The position numbers and the translations under genes are program-made. 64,000 bases of DNA from Streptomyces sp. NBC_01754. GTDB taxonomy: Bacteria; Actinomycetota; Actinomycetes; Streptomycetales; Streptomycetaceae. How positions within the stretch are numbered: the first letter of the stretch is position 1; every line of letters starts with the position of its first letter. Shown here one piece after another: positions 43,963 to 54,471 of the stretch. The notes beneath the pieces were generated by a model that worked only from the letters and a program-made list of their open reading frames with translations, was not told the DNA's origin and did no database searches. Where the stretch lies: the NCBI RefSeq assembly GCF_035918015.1, contig NZ_CP109132.1, positions 1,550,001-1,614,000 on the forward strand. The letters run 5' to 3'.

Positions 43963-44652
43963 ATGATCGATCATGCACACGACCTGGCAGCCGTACGTGA
44001 GGCGACCGATCGGCTGCTCGGCGCCGCGGCCACATGGGACGACACCGAGCTCGCCCAGCCGTCACGCCTGCCGGGCTGGAGTCGCGGCCATGTTCTGGCC
44101 CACCTGTCACGTAACGCCGACGCCCTCGTAAATGTTCTCCGCGGACGCCCGATGTACGCGAACAGCGAAACCCGGGACGCCGACATCGAGCGAGACGCTC
44201 CCCGGCCCCTGCACGTACACCTCGCCGACCTGCGGGAAAGCGGTGCGGGCTTCCTGGCGGCGGCCGCCGGCCCGGCGGACTGGTCCCGCACCGTCACCCT
44301 GCGCAACGGTGTGACGGACCAGGCGTCGCGGATCCCCTTCCGGCGGCGCGTCGAGGTCGAGCTGCACCATGTCGACCTGGGGACCGGCTACGAGCTGGAG
44401 GACCTGCCGGAGGAGTTCGTCCTCCGGGAGAACGACTTCCTGGCGGAGCGCTTCGCCGGGCACCCGCAGGTGGTCGCCACGACCGCGACGACCGGGGACG
44501 GCAGGTCCTGGACCACGGGCGGCGGCGCCGACGGCACACCGGTCGTCGTGCGGGGTGCGGCCACGGACATCCTCGGATGGCTCTGCGGACGCCGCGACGG
44601 CTCCGGGCTCACCGTGGAAGGCGGCGCCCTTCCCGCCCTGCCCCCGCTATAG
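43963..44652 (+). CDS. Mycothiol-dependent maleylpyruvate isomerase-family enzyme
   Basis: 229 residues. The MDMPI N-terminal four-helix domain shows LPGWSRGHVLAHLSRNADAL with a likely metal ligand His47, then VEVELHHVDLGTGYE with Glu and His ligands. A C-terminal domain (about 150-229) follows. These DinB-like metal enzymes use mycothiol; the true substrate is unknown here. TACGCT (43951-43956) lies 6 bases before ATG 43963, suggesting a leaderless mRNA. It is followed by the MBL gene after 10 bases, which has its own such -10. Confidence 0.85.
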   Translation: MIDHAHDLAAVREATDRLLGAAATWDDTELAQPSRLPGWSRGHVLAHLSRNADALVNVLRGRPMYANSETRDADIERDAPRPLHVHLADLRESGAGFLAAAAGPADWSRTVTLRNGVTDQASRIPFRRRVEVELHHVDLGTGYELEDLPEEFVLRENDFLAERFAGHPQVVATTATTGDGRSWTTGGGADGTPVVVRGAATDILGWLCGRRDGSGLTVEGGALPALPPL

Positions 44653-44662
44653 GCTGCGACGC

Positions 44663-45319
44663 ATGACGTACAGCGGAACGGTCAGGGCCGGCGGTCCGGC
44701 GGATGTACACGAGCTGACGGATCTGATGATCTCCAAGGTCGCCGTGGGGCCGATGGACAACAACGCCTATCTGCTGCGCTGCCGGGCCAGCGGTGAGCAG
44801 CTCCTGATCGACGCGGCCGCCGAGGCCGGGACGCTGCTGCGGCTGATCGGTGAGGACGGCCTCGCCTCCGTGGTCACGACGCACCGGCACGGCGACCACT
44901 GGCAGGCACTGGCCGAGGTGGTCGCCGCGACCGGGGCGCGCACGGTCGCCGGGAGGTACGACGCCGAGGGGATCCCCGTGCCGACGGACGTCCTGGCCGA
45001 CGACGGCGACACGGTCCGGGTGGGCCAGGTCTCGCTGACCGCCCGCCATCTGACCGGACACACCCCCGGCTCCATCGCCCTGGTCTACGACGACCCGCAC
45101 GGCGCCCCGCACCTGTTCACCGGGGACTGCCTCTTTCCGGGCGGCGTGGGCAACACCCACCAGGACCCGGCGGCGTTCGCGAGCCTGCTCCACGACGTGG
45201 AGACCAAGCTCTTCGGCCCGCTGCCGGACGAGACCTGGGTCTATCCCGGCCACGGGAACGACACCACGCTGGGGGCCGAGCGCCCGCATCTGCCGGAGTG
45301 GCGCGAGCGCGGCTGGTGA
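44663..45319 (+). CDS. MBL-fold metallo-hydrolase (glyoxalase II-like)
   Basis: 218 residues. Metal motif THRHGDHW (73-80: His74, His76, Asp78, His79), then LTGHTPGSIALVY, FTGDCLFPGGVGNT and VYPGHGNDTTLG, all matching glyoxalase II-like hydrolases. In mycothiol-making bacteria such enzymes can hydrolyse S-acyl mycothiol, which would fit its neighbour, but that is inference. TAGGCT (44650-44655) overlaps the stop of the gene before and lies 7 bases before ATG 44663, a likely leaderless start. Confidence 0.88.
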   Translation: MTYSGTVRAGGPADVHELTDLMISKVAVGPMDNNAYLLRCRASGEQLLIDAAAEAGTLLRLIGEDGLASVVTTHRHGDHWQALAEVVAATGARTVAGRYDAEGIPVPTDVLADDGDTVRVGQVSLTARHLTGHTPGSIALVYDDPHGAPHLFTGDCLFPGGVGNTHQDPAAFASLLHDVETKLFGPLPDETWVYPGHGNDTTLGAERPHLPEWRERGW

Positions 45320-45329
45320 GGAACGGCGC

Positions 45330-45367
45330 GGCGGCGGCCGGGTGCCCCGAGGGCTCCGGCCGCCGCC
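45330..45367. terminator. Terminator hairpin between MBL gene and terC
   Basis: 12-bp perfect stem (45330-45341 with 45356-45367) with a 14-base loop, 10 bases past the MBL stop and 18 bases past the terC stop; probably bidirectional. Confidence 0.65.
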
Positions 45368-45385
45368 GCCTCCGTACCGCGTCCG

Positions 45386-46387
45386 CTACTTCTCGGCGCC
45401 GGCGTTCTCGTGCTCCTCGCCCGCCTCCTTCGCGGACTCGGCCGCCGCCCGCCTCCTGTTGGCGAGCAGGCTGGTGACCGTGGTGACCACCAGTACGCCG
45501 CAGATGACGGAGAGGGAGAACGGGATGGAGATCTCCGGGACGTCCACCCCGGACTCGTGCATCGCGTGCAGCACCAGCTTGACGCCGATGAAGCCGAGGA
45601 TCACCGAGAGCCCGTAGCTGAGGTGGACCAGCTTCTTCAGCAGTCCGCCGATCAGGAAGTACAACTGGCGCAGCCCCATCAGGGCGAAGGCGTTGGCCGT
45701 GAAGACGATGTACGGGTCCTGGGTCAGACCGAAGATCGCCGGGATGGAGTCCAGCGCGAACAGCACGTCCGTGGTGCCGATGGCGAGCATGACCACCATC
45801 AACGGGGTCAGGACGCGCTTTCCGTTGTTGCGGATGAAGAGCTTGGTGCCGTGGTACCGGTCGGCGACACCGAAGCGGTGCTCGATCGACTTCAGGAGGC
45901 GGTTCTCCTCGAACTCCTCCTCCTCCTCACCGGCCCGCGCCTCCTGGATCAGCTTCCAGGCGGTGTAGATCAGGAACGCGCCGAAGATGTAGAAGACCCA
46001 CGAGAAGTTGGCGATGACCGCCGCACCGGCCGCGATGAACGCCGCCCGCAGCACCAGGGCGATCAGCACACCGACCAGCAGTACCCGCTGCTGGAGGTGG
46101 GACGGCACCGAGAACTTCGCCATGATCAGGACGAAGACGAAGAGGTTGTCGACACTGAGCGACTTCTCGGTGATGAAGCCGGCGAAGAACTCGCCCGACG
46201 CCCGGCTGTCCCCGAAGACCAGCAGCCCGAGCCCGAAGAGCACGGCCAGCGCGATCCAGACGACGGTCCAGATTCCGGCTTCCTTGGTCGACACGTCATG
46301 GGGTTTGCGCCCGATGAAGAAGTCGACGGAGATGAGGGCGATCAGACCGAGAATGGTCAGCACCCAGAGGATCCATGAAACGTCCAC
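45386..46387 (-). CDS. TerC-family integral membrane protein
   Basis: 333 residues with nine or so transmembrane segments. TerC hallmarks: FITEKSLSVDNLFVFVLIM (about 72-90) and IGTTDVLFALDSIPAIFGLTQ (about 205-225), whose acidic residues in the membrane are the likely metal site. TerC/Alx proteins export Mn2+ and have been linked to metalating exported proteins. A yybP-ykoY manganese riboswitch leader precedes it, supporting Mn2+ as substrate. Start GTG 46387 has GGAGG just upstream. TerD-family genes follow to the right on the same strand. Confidence 0.9.
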   Translation of the reverse strand: MDVSWILWVLTILGLIALISVDFFIGRKPHDVSTKEAGIWTVVWIALAVLFGLGLLVFGDSRASGEFFAGFITEKSLSVDNLFVFVLIMAKFSVPSHLQQRVLLVGVLIALVLRAAFIAAGAAVIANFSWVFYIFGAFLIYTAWKLIQEARAGEEEEEFEENRLLKSIEHRFGVADRYHGTKLFIRNNGKRVLTPLMVVMLAIGTTDVLFALDSIPAIFGLTQDPYIVFTANAFALMGLRQLYFLIGGLLKKLVHLSYGLSVILGFIGVKLVLHAMHESGVDVPEISIPFSLSVICGVLVVTTVTSLLANRRRAAAESAKEAGEEHENAGAEK

Positions 46388-46391
46388 TGCG

Positions 46392-46542
46392 CCTCCGGCA
46401 GTTCGCTACGGCTCAGATCAGCGTCGTCGCTGCCGGAGGTCTCTTCCACCCGGGGACGCGGACTGCGCGCCGGGCCGGCGCCCCGGGACCGGTCACAGTC
46501 CGTACTGACGGAACGCCGCGATCGGGAGTACTCCCCTCCGCT
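46392..46542 (-). promoter_or_regulatory. yybP-ykoY manganese riboswitch controlling terC
   Basis: On the minus strand GCGGAGGGGAGTA (about 46529-46541), GTCAGTACGG (46500-46509) and AGAGACCTCCGGCAG (46430-46444) are the conserved yybP-ykoY blocks; CGGAGG and CCTCCG form P1. The 3' P1 strand CCTCCGGCAG (46430-46439) is also an exact 10-base complement of CTGCCGGAGG (46392-46401), which includes the terC ribosome-binding site. Metal binding would stabilise P1 and free the site, so Mn2+ should switch translation on. Confidence 0.9.
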
Positions 46543-46548
46543 CGGAGA

Positions 46549-46578
46549 ACAGTACAGGAATCACCAAGAACAGGTAAA
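46549..46578 (-). promoter_or_regulatory. Candidate promoter of the terC leader
   Basis: On the minus strand TTTACC (46573-46578) and TACTGT (46549-46554) are 18 bases apart and would start transcription about 7 bases on, at the 5' edge of the manganese aptamer. Confidence 0.45.
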
Positions 46579-46662
46579 GCAATGGGCAAAGACTAACCAA
46601 AAGCCCTGGTCAGGGGGCGCAGAAGGAGACGGAGGCGCATGGGAGAGCCGGGGCGGACCCGC

Positions 46663-48597
46663 TCAGCGACCGCCCGCCCGGCGTGCCGCGGCCACCAACT
46701 CCAGCACCCGTTCCAGGACGCGGCTGCCCTCCGGCACCCTGGACGGCTCGTACGTCCAGGCATGGCCCACCCACGGGTCGGCGAGGTGGTCGTCGGCGAC
46801 GGGGGTGACGCGCAGCAGGAAGCGCCAGAGGGGGTCGAGGACGGGACCGTAGGCGCGGGCGTCCTCCCGGTCGGCCACCATCATCAGGTGCACGCCCACC
46901 GAGGGGCCCTCGTCGGCGAGGTAGCGGAGCTGGGTGACGGCCCGGTCGTCGAAGCCGTGCGGGAAGTCGTTGACGATCAGCAGTTGCTCGCCCGTGTCCA
47001 GGTCCGGGGGCAGCGAGTCCGCGGCACCGGCCCTGACGGCCATCTGCACCAGGTCGACGCGACGGGTGAGCTGGGCGAGGACCGTGCTCACTCCCCCGGG
47101 GCCCGCGGCGGGCGGTGCGGCCAGGACGCCGGAGGCGGTCAGCGGCGCGAGGGCCCCGGCGGCGGAACCCGCCGGGTCGATGACGTGGACCGAGAACGTG
47201 TCGGCGGGGTGGACCGCGAGCAGCCGGGCCGCGAGGGCGACGGCGTTCTCCATGGCCAGGCGGCGCAGCGCGTCCCCGTCTGCCGAAGCGGCGGCCTCGG
47301 AGGCCGTGCGCCCGGCGTCGACCCAGATACCGCGTTCCAGGGGCAGCCGGACCAGCAGTGGGATGCGCAGGTCGGTCCGCTCGGGCAGATGGAGGTCGCC
47401 GACGCGCAGCGCCATGGGCATCTCCATCGGCACGCGGTGACCGTGCCAGACGGGGTTGTCCCAGCCGGCGTACGGGGCGGGGAGCGCCGGCTCCACCACG
47501 GCCGCTTCGGCGGTGAGCTGGGCCAGGTCCCGGTCCAGGGCCGCGCGGGCCCGGGCGGTCAGGTCCTCACACCTGGCGCGGGCCTCCTCGCGCGCCCGGT
47601 CGCCCGCGCCGCCGATCCGGTTGCGCGGGTCGGACAGGGCCCGGTCGGTCTCCTGGTCCATCCGGGACCCGGCGAAGTCGACGGCGCTGCGGTACGCGGC
47701 GACGGCGCGGGCCAGATCCTCGAACATGCCCCAGATCTGGTTGTACAGGCGCTCGTCCATGGACCAGCCGGTGGCGTCGCCGGCGACGGGCCGCGCGGGC
47801 TGTCCCGGATCGGCGGGCGGAGCGGTGGGAGGCGGCGGGGGCGAGGCCGAGGTCCGGCGGCGCGGGTGGGCGTAGTCGATCGGCCCCCCGGCCGTGGAAC
47901 CCGGGGCCGTGGAAGCCGGGGCCGCCCCTCCTGAGGCCGTGGCCCCCGGAGCCGTGGCGGCCGGGGGCGGGGTCGCGGGTCCGGTCGGGTGGGGGACGCG
48001 CTCGCCGTCCGGGGTGCGGGGCGGCGGAGGCGTCACGGAGCGGGCGAGCCCGGAGGCGACGGCCTCGTGTATCGACGCGGCCAGCTCCGCCGCCCGGTCG
48101 AGCCCCTGGTCGGCCAGCATCGCGGCGAGGCCGGCCGCGTACCCCTGCCCGACCGCGCGGACCTTCCACGCGCCCTGGCGGCGGTAGAGCTCCAGGGCGG
48201 CCACCGCCGACTCGGCGTCCAGGCCGGTGAGGGTGAAGGTGGCGATCTCGGTGCCGTCGAGCCCGGTGACCGCGACGAACGGCGCCGCGACCACCCCGAA
48301 CCGGACGGGCCGCCCGGCCCCGGTGGGGAGTGCCAGGAGCACGGTGACGCGGTGGACCGCCTCGGGCAGGGCGTCGAGGTCCACGGCCAGCCGGTGGTCG
48401 GCCGCCGCCTGCCGGGACACCTCCAGGCCGGGCAGCCGGGGCGAGCCCGGGTGGGCGATCCACTCGGCGCCCCGGACCGTGCCGCGCTCGTCCCCGAGCG
48501 TGGCCCCGGCCACGACGGGCGAGCCCGCCGACACCCTGATCTCCAGACGGGTCCGGGGCAAGGTGTGGTTCTGCCCCCGGACCAGTTCGGCCGTCAT
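46663..48597 (-). CDS. TerD-domain protein fused to an FtsK/HerA-like ATPase fold without Walker A
   Basis: 644 residues. TerD-type domain (about 1-185, with LYRRQGAWKVRAVGQGYAAGL), a Pro/Ala/Gly-rich linker (about 190-290), then a helical stretch and a C-terminal region (about 395-630) that reads like an FtsK/HerA-type core: LLVRLPLERGIWVDAG where the P-loop would be, LLIVNDFPHGFDD at the Walker B place and GVHLMMVADRED near the arginine-finger strand. No GxxGxGK[ST] is present, so ATP hydrolysis is doubtful. Ter-linked proteins of this sort are known in actinobacteria. ATG 48597 starts it. It lies 131 bases downstream of a TerD gene on the same strand. Confidence 0.75.
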   Translation of the reverse strand: MTAELVRGQNHTLPRTRLEIRVSAGSPVVAGATLGDERGTVRGAEWIAHPGSPRLPGLEVSRQAAADHRLAVDLDALPEAVHRVTVLLALPTGAGRPVRFGVVAAPFVAVTGLDGTEIATFTLTGLDAESAVAALELYRRQGAWKVRAVGQGYAAGLAAMLADQGLDRAAELAASIHEAVASGLARSVTPPPPRTPDGERVPHPTGPATPPPAATAPGATASGGAAPASTAPGSTAGGPIDYAHPRRRTSASPPPPPTAPPADPGQPARPVAGDATGWSMDERLYNQIWGMFEDLARAVAAYRSAVDFAGSRMDQETDRALSDPRNRIGGAGDRAREEARARCEDLTARARAALDRDLAQLTAEAAVVEPALPAPYAGWDNPVWHGHRVPMEMPMALRVGDLHLPERTDLRIPLLVRLPLERGIWVDAGRTASEAAASADGDALRRLAMENAVALAARLLAVHPADTFSVHVIDPAGSAAGALAPLTASGVLAAPPAAGPGGVSTVLAQLTRRVDLVQMAVRAGAADSLPPDLDTGEQLLIVNDFPHGFDDRAVTQLRYLADEGPSVGVHLMMVADREDARAYGPVLDPLWRFLLRVTPVADDHLADPWVGHAWTYEPSRVPEGSRVLERVLELVAAARRAGGR

Positions 48598-48728
48598 CGC
48601 CCTGTCCCCTCGACGTTCGGTGTGGTGCCGGTGCCCTGCCAAGGGCGCAGCTCCCGGCGGCGGGTGCCCCCGGGAGCTGCTCGCGCGGATGGGCGGACCG
48701 GGGCGGGCGCCCCGTCCTGCCCGGCCCT

Positions 48729-49307
48729 CTACAGGTGCGGCAGGATCGCCGGCATCAGGTCCTGGAAGGTCCTGCCGTTGGCCGGGTTGCCGAGGGCGGT
48801 CATCTGCCAGCCGTTGCCGACGCGGTGCACCTTGGCCATGATCTGGGCGGTGTACTGGCCGCCGCCGTCCAGTGTGTAGCGGGCCATCTCCTGGCCGTTC
48901 GTCTCGTCGACGATGCGGCAGAAGGCGTTCTGCACCTCCTGGAACGTCTGGCCGGTGAAGGAGTTCACCGTGAAGACGATCTGGTCGATGTGGACCGGGA
49001 CCCGCTGGAGGTCGACGAGGATCGCCTCGTCGTCGCCGCCCGAGCCGGCGCCGCCGACCAGGTTGTCGCCGGTGTGCTGGACCGAGCCGTCGTCACTGGT
49101 GAGGTGGCGGAAGAACACGACGTCCACGGGCTGCTTGTCGGCGAACAGCACCGCGGAGGCGTCCAGGTCGATCTCCCGTGTACGCGAACCGAACAGCCCG
49201 CGACGCGGGGCCGCCTGCCATCCGAGCCCCATCCGTACCGCGGTCAGGGTCCCCCCGTCGCTCTTCTCCAGGCTGATGGCCTGGCCCTTGGTCATGTTGA
49301 CCGTCAC
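48729..49307 (-). CDS. TerD-family stress protein
   Basis: 192 residues, a single complete TerD domain: VRMGLGWQA, REIDLDASAVLF, SDDGSVQHTGDNLVG, GSGGDDEAILVDL and FTVNSFTGQTFQEV. The acidic calcium-binding positions are kept. TerD proteins are soluble and confer tellurite or general stress tolerance with TerC-type membrane partners, one of which is encoded 2.3 kb downstream. GTG 49307 is preceded by GAGGGGAC; the longer frame upstream is not conserved. Confidence 0.92.
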   Translation of the reverse strand: MTVNMTKGQAISLEKSDGGTLTAVRMGLGWQAAPRRGLFGSRTREIDLDASAVLFADKQPVDVVFFRHLTSDDGSVQHTGDNLVGGAGSGGDDEAILVDLQRVPVHIDQIVFTVNSFTGQTFQEVQNAFCRIVDETNGQEMARYTLDGGGQYTAQIMAKVHRVGNGWQMTALGNPANGRTFQDLMPAILPHL

Positions 49308-49437
49308 GCGCTGTCCCCTCTCCGCTTGCCCCGCACCCGTCGGTGTGCGGTTTCCCCGCACCCTACGCAGTCCGCGGGGGCGATCAGCGGTGACGGCCGT
49401 TTTTGTGTCGGTCCTGCAACACTGCCCGACCCACCGG

Positions 49438-51576
<2,139 letters not shown>

Positions 51577-51615
51577 GTCACCACGGTACGGCCCGCCACT
51601 GACAACGGCGTCGCG

Positions 51616-52485
51616 TCAGTGGTTCCGCGGCTGCCGGTACCCGCCGTGGGAGGCGGCCCCGCTGGAGGTGAGCCGGCGCTGCGCCGGGACGGCGGTGGCC
51701 TGCCGGAGGCCGTGGGGACCGCGCGGGTCCCCGTGGTCCGCGACGGGGGCGCGCCCGCCCGTCACCACCAGCGGGTCGACCAGCACCACGATCCCGGCGA
51801 GCAGCAGGAAGCAGCCGGGGCCGACCAGCATGGGCAGGAGCAGGGAGGCCGGCTCGTCCCCGGCCACCGGCAGGGCGTCGGGGTCGAGGTGGACGTGGAG
51901 CGCGGCCATCCCCGTGTAGTGCATACCGCTGACCGCGACGGCCATGACCACGCTCGCAGCGAGGTTGGGCAGGAAGCCGTGGGCGCGGACGGCCGCCCAC
52001 AGAGCGCCGGTGGCCGCGACGACGGCGATCACGACGGAGAGCACGACCATGAGGGTGTCGTAGGCGAACCTTCCCTCGAAGATCATCCCGGCCATGCCGA
52101 GGTAGTGCATGGACGCCACCCCGAGGCCGGTGACCGTGCCGCCGGTGACCACGGCCATGCGCGTCGCGCCGCGGTGGCCGACGACGAAGATGCCGACGCC
52201 GCTCATGCCGACCGCCACCCCGAGTCCGGCGAAGGTGAGCGCCCTGTCGTAGCCGACCGGGGTCTCCTCGACGGCGAAGCCGAGCATGGCGACGAAGTGC
52301 ATGGTCCAGACGCCCGTTCCCGTGGAGGTGGCACCGAGAGCGAGCCAGCCCGCCCGGGCGGCACCACCCGCGCGCAGGGACCGCATGGTGCAGCGCAGGC
52401 CGAGGGCCGCGCCGAGGCAGGCCATCAGGAATGCCACGACGGGTGTCACGGGGCCGTAGCTGAAGCCGTCCACTGTGCCCTGCAT
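51616..52485 (-). CDS. MHYT-domain integral membrane protein
   Basis: 289 residues with seven transmembrane segments and the MHYT-type motifs MHFVAM, MHYLGM and MHYTGM at regular spacing, likely metal (copper)-ligating residues of a membrane sensor for O2, CO or NO. The C-terminus (about 235-289) is a basic Pro/Gly tail with no GGDEF/EAL or kinase domain, so any output must be by another protein. ATG 52485 fits the conserved start MQGTVDGFSYGPVTPV; the upstream frame is unconserved. Confidence 0.87.
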   Translation of the reverse strand: MQGTVDGFSYGPVTPVVAFLMACLGAALGLRCTMRSLRAGGAARAGWLALGATSTGTGVWTMHFVAMLGFAVEETPVGYDRALTFAGLGVAVGMSGVGIFVVGHRGATRMAVVTGGTVTGLGVASMHYLGMAGMIFEGRFAYDTLMVVLSVVIAVVAATGALWAAVRAHGFLPNLAASVVMAVAVSGMHYTGMAALHVHLDPDALPVAGDEPASLLLPMLVGPGCFLLLAGIVVLVDPLVVTGGRAPVADHGDPRGPHGLRQATAVPAQRRLTSSGAASHGGYRQPRNH

Positions 52486-52499
52486 GCCGGTACGCCCTT

Positions 52500-52537
52500 C
52501 ACGGAGGCCCGGGTTCTTCACGGAGGCCCGGGTTCTG
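52500..52537. repeat. Tandem 19-base direct repeat
   Basis: Two adjacent copies of CACGGAGGCCCGGGTTCTK (52500-52518 and 52519-52537), in the leader of the MHYT gene. Each unit also contains an 8-base GC palindrome around CCCGGG. Confidence 0.7.
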
Positions 52538-52718
52538 GGTGACCCTAAGGGGCCGGGCCCGGCAAGCAAACACAAGAACGGCGTTTCATCCGTCCGCGCA
52601 CCGCCCGCCGGTCCGCTCCCCGGCAATCCGTTCACATGATGGTCACCGTCGGTCCGTCGTCCGTCGGTGGGCGGGTGGGAGCCTCTACCCGACCGCGAAC
52701 CCGATGCGAGGAGTACCC

Positions 52719-53606
52719 GTGTCCGTACGCACCGCAACCACCTCCGCCACCGTCGCCGCCCTGTTCTGCGGCTGCGCCCTGCTGCCCGCCGGTCAGGCCG
52801 GTGCGGCGGAAACCCGGCAGGCCGGCCCCCCGGCCGCCCCGGTCGTCATCGCCCACCGGGGCGCCTCCGCGTACGCCCCGGAGAACACGCTGGCCGCCGT
52901 GGACGCGGCCGCCGGCCTGGGCATCGCCTGGGTGGAGAACGACGTGCAGCGCACCAAGGACGGGGTGCTCGTCGTCCTGCACGACACGACCCTGGCCAGG
53001 ACCACCGACGCCGAGCGGGTCTTCCCCGGCCGTGCGCCCTGGGCGGTGAAGGACTTCACCGCGCGGGAGATCGCCGGGCTGGACGCGGGCAGCTGGTTCG
53101 CCCCGGAGTACACGGGCACCCGGGTGCCGACCTTCAAGCAGTACCTGGACCGGGTCGAGCGCAACCACCAGAAGCTGCTCCTGGAGATCAAGAGCCCGGA
53201 GATCTACCCGGGGATCGAGAAGGAGATCCTGCGGACCCTGCGCCAGGAGGGGTGGCTGGACCGCCGGCACGTCGAACACCGGCTGGTCGTCCAGAGCTTC
53301 GGTGCGGAGAGTGTGAAGACGGTCCACGCCCAGCGTCCGGACGTCGTCACGGGCTTCCTGGGCACCCCCCGGGTGGCGGACCTGCCGTCGTACGCGGCGT
53401 TCACGGACCAGATCAACCCGTCGTACCCGACGATCGACGCCGGCTACGTCGCCGAGGTACGGAAGCTGAAGGGAGCTCACGGCAAACCGCTCCGGGTCAA
53501 CACCTGGACGGTCAACGACGCGGCGAAGGCGGCCGAGGTCGCGGGCTTCGGAGTGGACGGCATCATCAGCAACAACCCCGACGTCGTCCGGGACGCCACC
53601 CGCTGA
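52719..53606 (+). CDS. Secreted glycerophosphodiester phosphodiesterase
   Basis: 295 residues. A Sec signal peptide (about 1-32: VRTATTSATVAALFCGCALL, cleavage near AGAAET) is followed by a GDPD barrel: HRGASAYAPENTLAAV with the catalytic His-Arg and metal Glu, ENDVQRTKDGVLVVLHDTTLARTT, LLLEIKSP and NTWTVNDAAKAAEVAGFGVDGIISNNPD. It releases glycerol-3-phosphate from glycerophosphodiesters outside the cell, giving phosphate and carbon. Start GTG 52719 with GAGGAG 5 bases upstream; earlier in-frame codons are not conserved. Confidence 0.92.
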   Translation: MSVRTATTSATVAALFCGCALLPAGQAGAAETRQAGPPAAPVVIAHRGASAYAPENTLAAVDAAAGLGIAWVENDVQRTKDGVLVVLHDTTLARTTDAERVFPGRAPWAVKDFTAREIAGLDAGSWFAPEYTGTRVPTFKQYLDRVERNHQKLLLEIKSPEIYPGIEKEILRTLRQEGWLDRRHVEHRLVVQSFGAESVKTVHAQRPDVVTGFLGTPRVADLPSYAAFTDQINPSYPTIDAGYVAEVRKLKGAHGKPLRVNTWTVNDAAKAAEVAGFGVDGIISNNPDVVRDATR

Positions 53607-53660
53607 GGCGGAGCGGCCGGGACCGTCGGCCACGGCGGTCCCGCGGAGCGGGTGGGCCGG

Positions 53661-53693
53661 CCCGGGGCCGCGCGGAGCGGGTGCGGCCCCGGG
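53661..53693. terminator. Terminator hairpin after the GDPD gene
   Basis: 11-bp perfect stem (53661-53671 with 53683-53693) with an 11-base loop, between the convergent GDPD gene (stop 53606) and the kinase-like gene (stop 53746). Confidence 0.65.
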
Positions 53694-53745
53694 CTGCGGC
53701 CTCTGCCGGTGGTGGTGCCGTGCGCCCCTGTTCCGACCGGGCCCC

Positions 53746-54387
53746 TCACGTCCCGGTACCGGTCCAGGCCGGGTGGCGCGGGTCGTCGGCCCGTACGACC
53801 ACGTCCGCGCGGCCGGCGGGCGCCACCTCCTCCTCGTACCGGGCGAAGGCCGGCAGCGTCCACCGCTCGCTCTCCCCGGTCCGCCGCCGCAACGCGCCGG
53901 GCGACAGGCTCAGATGGACGCCGAGGTCGAACGGGAACCGGTGCCCGAGCAGCAGCGGGCCGTACAGGATCAGTACCCCGCCCTCGGGCAGCACCTGGTA
54001 GGGACTGCGGGTGGCCCGGTCGGTGACGGGGTCCCAGAGGTCGGGCAGCACCCGGCCGCTGCCGCCCGGCTCCAGCGGCCGGAACACCTCGCGCCACAGC
54101 GCCCCGGTGTCGAACCAGCCGTCGGCGTACGTGTCGGGGTCCTCCTTGCCGTACTCGAAGCGCAGGCTCGCCGGGCGCAGGAAACCCGCGGTGGACACGG
54201 TGAGTACGGCCCGGCCACGAGCCCGCAGCGCCTCGGCGATCAGCTCGGCCGGGGCACCGGGGCGGGCGGCCGGGGGCCCGTCGACGCCGATCCTGAGCCG
54301 GGACCCGCCGTCGGCCGGTTCCAGGGCGTCGGCGTGGCCGGCCAGGGCTTCGGCCAGTCGTTCCCAGCTGATCGGTTCGAATCGCAC
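53746..54387 (-). CDS. Uridine-kinase-like P-loop protein with degenerate P-loop
   Basis: 213 residues. The order of elements resembles bacterial uridine-kinase-like proteins: RIGVDGPPAARPGAPAELIA at the P-loop place, STAGFLRPASLRFEYGKEDPDTYADGWFD, WDPVTDRATRSPYQVLPEGGVLILYGPLLL, then a lid region with RRRTGESERWTLPAFARYEEE. The Walker A GxxGxGK[ST] reads GPPAARPGA here, with no lysine, so kinase activity is doubtful. ATG 54387 starts it. It is alone on its strand between GDPD and amt. Confidence 0.75.
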   Translation of the reverse strand: MRFEPISWERLAEALAGHADALEPADGGSRLRIGVDGPPAARPGAPAELIAEALRARGRAVLTVSTAGFLRPASLRFEYGKEDPDTYADGWFDTGALWREVFRPLEPGGSGRVLPDLWDPVTDRATRSPYQVLPEGGVLILYGPLLLGHRFPFDLGVHLSLSPGALRRRTGESERWTLPAFARYEEEVAPAGRADVVVRADDPRHPAWTGTGT

Positions 54388-54471
54388 CCGCCCATCATCG
54401 CCCCACGCCCGCCCCGGCCCGCGTGCCCTCGCTCCGGGCGGCCCCCGCGCCCGCGTGACCGGCGGCGTGCT

